A stretch of DNA of 64,000 nucleotides from Nereocystis luetkeana (taxonomy: Eukaryota > Sar > Phaeophyceae > Laminariales > Laminariaceae). The stretch spans positions 8,150,528 to 8,214,527 of the forward strand of contig JARUPZ010000015.1 of the NCBI GenBank assembly GCA_031213475.1. Reading direction: 5' to 3'. Positions 55,885-64,000 of the stretch are shown piece after piece. The notes below the pieces were generated by a model. The model was not told the origin of the DNA, did no database searches, and was given only the letters and a program-made list of their open reading frames with translations. How positions within the stretch are numbered: position 1 is the stretch's first letter; every line of letters begins with the position of its first letter. The position numbers were made by a program, and so were the translations under genes.

Positions 55885-58360
55885 ATACTGGTATGAATAA
55901 AGCCCGTAGCACGCGTGACCGCAGTATCACACACAGCTCGCGAATATCGGCTCCGACGAAATCCTCCATCTCACCACAGCTGTGGTGTTGTTGTTTCTAT
56001 TCTTGTGAGCACGGGCTAGATTCCAGGGCGATGAGCAATAAATATTGTGAGATCATGATCACACTCTACTGTAATATTATCAGGGCTCTTAACGGGTCAG
56101 GAAGGTTTCGAAATCTCACGGGTCGGTTCGAGTCGGGTCGGGTCGGGTCACCCTTGCGTCAGCTCAGAAACTTTGTACCTGGTACTCAACAAGAAAGCGC
56201 GCGAGCGCGGAGCGCGAGCGCGGAACGCGAACCGTTTGTCACCTGTAGAACATAGCCGACGATACACGTTGATCTGCTGTTCCCTAGGAGTTCATATTTA
56301 GGTTGAATCGATGAGGCATGTATTACTCTGGCATGTATATAGAAGAGCAGAGCCAGCGATATTTTCTGATGTTCTACAGTGTACTACTAATACTGCTATA
56401 ATATGGAGATTGGACGCTCGCACGAGGATGTCACCACGGAAGTTTATTTGTGTACACGAGGTACCTGGTACATGTTTTTAATCGATTTAAAAGGGAAAAT
56501 ACCTCTTCATATCGGGTCATACGAGCTCATGGAGTTCAATTCATGCTACGTTTTTTTCTGCCCCGGAGAGCGAGAGAAAACCCCTGTCCACACTTATTTA
56601 TCAAGTTTTCGTGTACCGGTTCGAACCCGGTTCGTTTCTTCCCCCTTAGTCGGGCCTGTCTGTGACCGTCATTAAAGTGTGGTTTACTCCGAGGATGTAG
56701 GCACCTGAGTCTAGATGTTATCTCTCCCGACTCAGGTAGTGTGGGATTTGAACCCACTAAAACCCCTCATAGACTCCCCAGCTTGGCTCAGTACACGAGT
56801 CACCCTACCCGTCTAGGCGTTGGTCCGTCTCGTCACTTTTCTGCAGCTAGTATTACCTATTGATAGTACCCATCAATCCATCTATCCATATCTATGATAT
56901 ATGTGCGTGATTCTATATGTTATTCGTAAACTTCGCAGACGGCACCAACGGCAGTCCCGATGGATTTTGTGCACGCACACACACTGCCTGTTAAGCGATT
57001 TTTTCTCGTGCTTGATTCGTATCATGTCGTTGAAATTTCGTCGAGGTAGGTGCGGCAACTCGTGTTTTCGGAAGCTTGGCGGGCCATGGTTTTCATGGAT
57101 TCACAAAAAGCTTCGACTAAAGCAGCATACTCGTATCATGATAAATAAACTCATACTATTTCGAACTCCCTTAAGGAAGAAAAAAAACACCGAGCAACAG
57201 TGCAGCACCAGTAGCGGTAGCAGCAGCGACAACAACAATATTATGGCAGCACAGCAAGCAGCAGCATTAGGATACAGCAGGAAGTACGGGACGAGGGCCA
57301 GCATGTTGTACACTTGGCTTGTCAGTCTAACCTTCAATCCCTTTGTACATGTAGCCGATTTGGTTCATATGTACGTACCCATACCATACGTATCTAAAAA
57401 GGTCCACCGCCCAAAACAACCATAATAACAGCAACTTTTGTACTCACACTGGCAGGGGCTACTCGTATGGTACCTACAGCAAGCAGAGCGTTTCTGTCCC
57501 CCCATCAGTAGGATGGGCCTGACACAATATCACTCTTGCAGTGTGTCTCAGGGACACGACTGGTGCTGTGGACTGTGGACAGACGCATGCGGTCTCGAGA
57601 TGGGTACCGGTATCGCCTTCGCTCGCTATGCAACTCTGTATTTCCATTAAATAAATACGTCAGTGTCAAGGGTCTAGAGTGAAGGAAGCTGCAGAGATAT
57701 AACCTGGCCAGAGACACAGGGATGTCGATGCTGGATCGGGTGCGCTGCTTGCAGAAAACAATATTCTCATCGCTGCTCCTCAAGTGAGTTGAGACGGAGA
57801 AAGCTCGAGTGAGTGAGGGTGGGCTTCGCCGGGAGGACAACTCAGCCCAGACGTTGACCAAAACTAACCTGTATGCAGTGCCGAGTCTACGACGTTCCCG
57901 CAAATTCAATGTTCCCAAATTAGAAATGATGTTCTGCTCACGAGGGGGTTTCTACACGGGTTCCACGGAATATTCCCCAAAGCCCTACGTGCAACCATAT
58001 GACATTCTCATACGGTTGGTACGTTCTTATAGTTTTACTGGATATCCTCACAGAACTAAGTGCAACCATAAAATATACGCATACCGATGTGTACGTTCCT
58101 TTACGGTGGTACGTTCCTATACGGTGGATGTGATACTCCATAACATTAGCCTACCCTGAAAAGTCGTAGATGCAGATCACACGACGATAAAGGATGGTGA
58201 CCATATCATCTCACAATTGGGAATAGAGGTCGAGCATGCTATTCAACAAATAAAGGAGGTGACACATCTACCCCACACCTCGTAGTGAGACTTTGAAGCC
58301 TCGCTCGACGACACAGGGGTCAATGATAATTAAGGGGTGTACATCACAACCTGGACAATT
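55885..58360. other. Downstream of meckelin exon 22, no gene confirmed
   Basis: The terminal meckelin exon should lie here or further right. I see only frames without family motifs. A short CGGGT-rich patch with GAAATCTCACGGGTCGG at 56090-56150 relates to the array at 60 kb. Confidence 0.5.
56735..56815 (-). other. tRNA-like remnant
   Basis: On the minus strand GTGGGTTCAAATCCCAC forms a perfect T-arm, followed by ACTACCT that partly pairs with GGGTAGG about 65 nt upstream. D- and anticodon stems do not fold well, so it may be a decayed tRNA or tRNA-derived SINE end. Confidence 0.3.
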
Positions 58361-58364
58361 CCTA

Positions 58365-58990
58365 TTCCAATAGTCTGTTGCGTCTACATTTTTTGTGGAA
58401 GCTATGTGTAAATTGGAATTGTGTGGACAAAAGGTTTTAGAGACAGCCTATTAATGGTAATTGTTCTGACAGCTGATCTCGGCGATTGCCCATTAGTTGG
58501 AATTATCCTGACAAATAATTTCGGAGACCATCTATTAATTGGAACTGTGTGAGCAAGAGGTTTCGAGTGCGGTTCATCAGTTGGAATTGTCGAAACAGTT
58601 GACTCCGGAAACTGTCAATCAATTGGGATTGTCCAGACAATTGCTTTCGGGTGCTCGTCCACGAATTGGAATGGTCCAGTCAATTGATTTCGGGTGCTCT
58701 CCATGAATTGGAATAGTCCAGACAATTGATTTCGGGTGCTGCCTATGAACTGGAATTGTCGAAACAGTTGATTTCGGGTGCTGCCTATTGAATGGAATAG
58801 CCCAAACAATCGATTTCGGGTGCAGCCTATTAAAGGGAATTGCCCCAAAAACGATTGCGGGTTGTGAAGCTGCCAATAAAATGGAATTGTCCAAACAATC
58901 GATTTCGGCGATTGGGGATTAGTTGGAATTGTCCGCACAATTAATTTCAGAGGCCGCCCAAGAAATCAATTGCTCGAGGAATGCCATAAC
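58365..58990 (+). repeat. 42-bp minisatellite
   Basis: Unit GAATTGGAATAGTCCAGACA then ATTGATTTCGGGTGCTGCCTAT. Because 42 is a multiple of three, the minus strand stays open for 107 codons of a 14-residue repeat; I regard this as incidental. Confidence 0.93.
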
Positions 58991-59282
58991 CTTGTACCTG
59001 CCAGGTATGAATCGTGCCAGGGTATATATACATATATTTATATATGTTATGTATATATTAGCCTTCTCAAGGGTTGTGCGCGAAGCCTTCGCTTCCGAAT
59101 TCGTCTTGAACTTAGTCTGGGACTCCAGGTGCCTTCGCTTCCCTGCCTTCGTGCTTGCTTTTTGAACCGCTTTCCTCGAGGTTTTGGTACAAACTGACAG
59201 CCCCGTTTTCGTGTGCGAGATCTACGTATTGGCAGTCTCAGATGTGAAGTTGGCAAATCGAAACAGTCTTCCTATAGGAATA

Positions 59283-59733
59283 ATCAGATTTATTGTGTGT
59301 AAAGAGATTCGAGCAAACGCCGAGACCAACTGCTGTTTTTGTGGTTCGGCGCCGCGAAGAGACGCGCTGGGTGCGCTGCCCTGCGCATAGGACCCAAGCA
59401 TGCGAGCCAAGGCTGACTGCCTCTGGTCTGGCGGAAAAGAGATGTGGCGAGTGTGCTAGAGCGAACCTGTCTTGGTATTTATTTCGTGTTCCATTTTATG
59501 ATTGACTGCTCTACGAGTACTCTTACGCATCCACGGAGAGGTGCGTGCCGAGTGCGCTTCTCTTGGTCTCTAGGCCCGAGCCCGCGCCAGGCGACTGCAG
59601 TCTGGCCACGGAGGGACGGGCCGCTCGCCGCCCGACGTCGCTATACCGATTTGTCACAATCCAACTCATCGATCGTTCTGCTGCTGCTGTTTGCTGTCAT
59701 GGATAGCATCTTGAATTTAGAGAGCGTGCCATT
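59283..59733 (+). repeat. Left arm of inverted repeat
   Basis: Contains GCGCCGCGAAGAGACGCGCT, GTGCGCTTCTCTTGGT, CCAACTCATCGATCGTTCTG and CATCTTGAATTTAGAGAGC, each found inverted at 62.4-62.9 kb. Confidence 0.88.
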
Positions 59734-60002
59734 TTTCGATTTGAAAATCTGATGGCCCAGGTCGTCGGATTTTGGGCCAAAATCCGACGACTTGGGTCAT
59801 CGGATTCTCAAATCGAAAAAAAATCTGTCGGATTTTGCATATTTGGACTGCATAAGCAGGGTCATTCGTTTTTGAGATCGAAAAACACAAATCTGAAGCT
59901 CGAAATCGAAAGGGAACAGCCAAAAGTATCGATGATTTCCTGCCCAAGAATGCTGTAGACGGTTCTGATTTTTCGGCTTCAGAGATCGCTGAAAAATAAC
60001 AG

Positions 60003-60860
60003 GGCTTTTCGCGGGTCAGGTCAAAGCTCACGGGTCGGGTCGGGTCGGATCGGGTTAGCTGACCCGACCCGACCCGCGAAATTTTTGAGGCATGTTGACT
60101 TGACCCGACTCGACCCGCGAGATTTTGAAAGCCTCTTGACCCGACCCGACCCGAGAGATTTGAAAATCTCCTGACCCGACCCGACCCGACCCGCGAGATT
60201 TCAAAACTTCCTGACCCGACCCGACCCGACCCGCCACCTTCCGATTGACCGGTGAGGCACGGGTTTCATGCGGGTCGGGTCACCTTGACCCGCGTGACCA
60301 TATATCTTGACCCGCAGGTTCGACCCGCGGATGTGGCCCATGGGTCAGGACTTCAAAAACCTTTTAGTGTTCATTTTAGTGCCTCGCAGCGATATATAAC
60401 CTTGCTGTAGTGGGTATAGATGGATGCGGGCATGCGTATACGAATTTGACGGTGTTTTAATGTTTTAATGTGATACCAAAGGAGTATTATTATGGAGTAT
60501 TGGTACGAGAAAAGCCGTTGGGTAAGAGAGCGGGAAACGATTCAAGTGTCGGATCCGCGAGCCGAATGCGCGGGTCCGACCCGCGGGTCAGTAGAAAACA
60601 ACTCGCGGGTCATGCTGGCCCGACCCGCGAGTGACCCGCTTCACGCGGGTCGTGACCTGACCCGACCCGTGAGATTTTTATCCCCTCTTGACCCGACCCG
60701 ACCCGACCCGTGAGATTTGAAAAACTCTTGACCCGACCTGACCCGACCCACGAGATTTGAAAACCTCTTGACCCGACCCGACCCGACCCGTGAGATTTTG
60801 AACACTTGCTGACCCGACCCGACCCGACCCGTGACATTTTGAATACCACGTGACCCGCGA
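60003..60860. repeat. (CGGGT)n / (ACCCG)n arrays
   Basis: Units of GACCCGACCCGACCC plus an AT-rich linker (GAGATTTGAAAA), period 45-47 bp, with patches in both orientations. They could pair with each other as large hairpins. Confidence 0.93.
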
Positions 60861-61269
60861 AAAGCCCTGAAAAATAACGTCACAAAAAATGCATAAAAGT
60901 TGGTCTATAATAATGCGAGTGAGACAGATACAAAACTGAGAACTGAAACTCAGCATTGCCTTTTTCCTGCGCCACTTGGCATTGGCCTGATCCAGTTCGT
61001 ACTAGGATAGAACCATGCATTTATGGTGCTTAAAAAAACGTATTCACGAAGTGGCACTGAGTGAGGTACATTTTCCTATCCGAAACATGGGTGCCGGCAG
61101 GCACCCATGCGGGGCCCTCAAATTGTTACTACAGCAGTACCTTGCAATTGATTGGGTACACAGGGAACTTCCCGGCCCTATATAGAGGCAATATAGCGTT
61201 GTAGTAGTGTACACGTAGTACTGACCAAATCATATGTAGCTCTACGATAGGAGCTGTCAGTATACAAAT

Positions 61270-61870
61270 AACAGAGCCCTCTAAAACTCAATTGTTTGGG
61301 CAATTCCAATCATTGGGCGGTCTCCGAAAGCAGTTGTCCCGACAACTTCAATTCATGTACATGACCCGACATCAATTGTTCAGGCAATTTCCATTTGATA
61401 GACAGCCTGTGAAATCAATTATTGCCAGGACATCTAATATGAAAACATAAAAAAACACGTCAGCTGTGAGTTCAACCGATCGGTTGACTCTCAACTTTGC
61501 AGAGTGCGTGAACCGTTTCGGACAATTCCAGCTATAAATAATAGACAGTAGTATATTACAAAGACATCAATAGTAGTGCAGACAGCTCCAATCCATGGAC
61601 AGCCAATTGTCAGGAAAAATTCGATTAATACAGAGTCTCCAAAATGATGTGTCCAGACAATTCCAATAGGTGGAAGACACCAAACGTCAATTAATTGTTC
61701 AAACAATTCGACCCAACAAATAGGCATTCTCTCAAGTGAACTATCCTAACAAATCCAAATAGTAGACAGTCTTCGAGGTTAATTAAACGTCTAGTTGTCC
61801 AAACAATTGCAATTACTACTGCTGTAGACAGTCTTTGACATCATTGCCCGGACAGTTATAAACAACAGAC
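61270..61870 (-). repeat. AATTGTCC-type array, inverted relative to 58.4 kb
   Basis: Degenerate CAATTGTTTGGGCAATTCCA and TCCGAAA units, the reverse of the GGAATTGTCC...TTTCGG units at 58365-58990. Confidence 0.8.
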
Positions 61871-62089
61871 AACCTTGTGACTCTGTACTGTCTAAGACGT
61901 GAGCAAAAAATGGTGGGGTGCATCAACTTTAGGTATTCTTAGTTTGTAGAACTGAGTCTCTGTTTTGGTAAATGCAAATCTGTCTGTCTGTCTGTCTGTC
62001 GGCAAGGCTTATATTTTTGAACACTTTCCAATGACCGATATATAAGCTCGTTTACAGATGATATTCGTACGACGTATTCGACCCTTACG

Positions 62090-62395
62090 GACCTTATATA
62101 CTGACACATACCATACCACCAGGCAAATTTAGCCATATAATACATCCACGACATGGTACCATAGTATCATACCGCAAATGTACCATACCATATACCAGGT
62201 ACAGTGTTTTGCCCGTCCCATACCGTCAACACACACCATACCACATACGGTGGTTTTCCCATATTCCCACATATCATGCCACCAACATAATATTATATCC
62301 CATATCCCATCCCGTGTTTGTTCCATATAGTATATATCAAGCCGCGTAGTACCATCATACCATGTACCAACATATTATGATATCACACCACCAGG
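62090..62395 (+). repeat. CATACCA-rich tract
   Basis: Degenerate ATACCATACCA/CATATCCCA sequence next to the right inverted arm. Confidence 0.75.
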
Positions 62396-62420
62396 TAGGT
62401 ACACAAGAAGAGCAAGCTCT

Positions 62421-62886
62421 CTGAATCCAAGATGTTTCCACGACAACGAGCAGCAGCAGAACGACCGATGAGTTGGATGGTAACACAACTGTATACTAGC
62501 GTCGTTGCTTCGCGCCCGACGCACGGTCAGCGGGCGGCGCGTCTCTCCGTGGCCACTACAACAGTTGGCTGGCGCGGGTTTGGGTACCAAGAGAAGCGCA
62601 CGCGGCGCGCATCTCTCGGTGGATACGTACTCGTAGACAACAGCAACAGCGGCAAAGCAGCAACAGTCAGTTATATAGTGAAGTACAAAATACTAAGACG
62701 AGTTGACTCGGCACGTGTCTCCACCGCCACACCAAAGAAAGGCAGTCAGAGTTGGATCGGACGCTTGGGTGCTGCGCGCAGTGCCCAGCGCGTCTCTTCG
62801 CGGCACCAGACCACAACAACAGGAGAGTTGGTCCCCGCGTTTGCTCGCATCTGTGCGCGCCCAGTAAATCCGAGCAAAAACAACAA
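62421..62886 (-). repeat. Right arm of inverted repeat
   Basis: Reverse strand reads GTGCCGCGAAGAGACGCGCT, GTGCGCTTCTCTTGGTACCC, CCAACTCATCGGTCGTTCTG and CATCTTGGATTCAGAGAGC. The open frame across it is a by-product. Confidence 0.88.
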
Positions 62887-64000
62887 CACACAATGGCCGG
62901 TGACGTGTGGCGGACTCTGGTCAGGCGTATGATGAAAAAAACTGTTGGCTGCAGTAGTATTAACAGTAGTAGTTGTTGTAATAGTAGCACTAATAGTAGT
63001 TGTGGTAGCAGTATAATTGTAGTGGTGAGGCAGTACGAGAGCTGATTTAAATGAAATTGTACTGGAAATAGAGGTAATTAGAGGAGATGGACGAAAAAAA
63101 TCTCTATCCGTCTCGAATGAATGGCGAAGAATAGGCCTTCTTTCAGGTTTGGGAGGATACCGTAAGACGCCGCCCTCAAGCTCTTGCCCCCTAGAGCATT
63201 GGTCCATCTGTTTTCTTCGAGCCCGTCATCTATACTAGTTGCCCTTGCCCGCCAAGAAGCGGGTTGGCCGTGGGCTGAGTCTATGTCGAGATCGAGCGTC
63301 TATCGTCGCATGAGCTGATCTTTACCAGCAGCAGCGTGTTGTATTTTGCGACGAGAAAAAACAAATTTCGCCGCCTGCAGCCGAAAACAGCGGTGGTACG
63401 GGGACAGCAGCAGTGAATTACTTTTTACTTCGCCTATATTAATGTCTTGCGATCCTCGTCGTATGTTTCGGTACTCGTAAATAATCCGGCAGTTGAAAAA
63501 ACATGCCAATCTGTCGAATGATGTGTAAACAACCCACCACATGTTTTTCACTGGCCAGCTATAATAGTCTAATTCGCATCAACTCCAAGACGAAAAAAAG
63601 TTATTCGCCTACTTGTTACTACTAATAATACGAGAGGCTGTCGGTTGAGTCACGCGTGCTTGATCGGGGTGCCCCTCCACGCTGCCGACATTGCTGCTGT
63701 TGAAGGGTGATAGCTCCGAGTTCATACTACACCCCGAAGAGGGTTGTACATGGGTTGGGGGTTTGGATCGTATACCAAATCACATTGCGAGCATATTGCA
63801 GTACGTGCTTGGTCGGAAACGTTGCTGGCCCATCCATGTACTTATTTCGGGGGGAAACATATTCCACGCTGGTCGTATGTTGGCATCGTGTAACATCGAT
63901 CTGTTTTTTTCTCTAATAATACTACCCAAATAAAAAGTACATATTATTCAATTCGTAGTCTTAAATGTGTATATTATCTGGTATTATTAGCTATTATAGT
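62887..64000. other. Right edge, nothing recognised
   Basis: A short AGTAGTARTAGT tract at 62952-63020. No exon, RNA gene or known repeat was identified. Confidence 0.55.

Larger units (their letters stand above)
59283..62886. mobile_element. Candidate long inverted-repeat element (~3.6 kb)
   Basis: Bounded by imperfect inverted arms of about 450 bp (59283-59733 and 62421-62886). The interior holds CGGGT-type arrays, an AATTGTCC-type array and CATACCA-rich DNA, with no transposase-like frame. It resembles a foldback or long-TIR non-autonomous element; target duplications were not identified. Confidence 0.55.

Noticed and set aside
57661..57783. Candidate terminal meckelin exon (contains NLARDT)
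   Set aside because: The phase fits, but the acceptor is weak and similarity to the conserved C-terminus is only a few residues.
58615..58938. 107-codon frame with a 14-residue repeat
   Set aside because: A 42-bp minisatellite naturally stays open; no start context, splice signal or family similarity.
60055..60956. Gly/Arg/Val-rich frames
   Set aside because: Translations of CGGGT arrays present in both orientations.
62432..62932. 166-codon plus-strand frame
   Set aside because: It covers the right arm of the inverted repeat; the left arm does not conserve the frame.

Overview
This is a eukaryotic nuclear window. Its genes have many short GC-rich exons (54 to 354 bp) separated by repeat-filled introns of roughly 0.25 to 4.2 kb, with GT-AG and a few GC-AG splice sites. 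A ciliary transition-zone gene, a LINE reverse-transcriptase remnant and very high microsatellite and MITE density suggest a multicellular stramenopile with flagellated stages, most likely a brown alga. The organism is an inference; no species marker is visible.

Two large genes lie head to head. On the plus strand, about 20.3 to 55.7 kb, is a meckelin (TMEM67/MKS3) orthologue. I could chain 22 exons with matching splice phases into about 1,087 residues: a signal peptide, a Cys-rich ectodomain, the multi-membrane region, and the C-terminal part almost to its end. The last short exon was not found. On the minus strand, from 20.1 kb leftward to at least 2.57 kb, is a PTEN/auxilin-type phosphatase-plus-C2 gene. 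I chained 12 exons (688 codons); its 3' end was not found. The start codons are only 197 bp apart, so the interval is a likely bidirectional promoter.

Most other DNA is repeat: a ~110-bp MITE ending in GGGGGACC, a ~95-bp near-palindromic MITE, a ~75-bp hairpin family, a ~500-bp family bounded by poly-G runs (including a tandem triplet at 26 to 27.4 kb), a GATC-rich family, tri- to pentanucleotide tracts and minisatellites. The right end (58.4 to 62.9 kb) has no recognisable gene. It holds inverted arms of about 450 bp around CGGGT-rich DNA.

The most unusual signal is a 9-bp word, TACC(A/T)GGTA, seen about 25 times exactly where about 0.5 is expected, always outside the exons called here. In four places, comparing repeat copies shows a plain TA in one copy and TACC(A/T)GGTA in another. 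That is what excision footprints of a TA-targeting transposon would look like.
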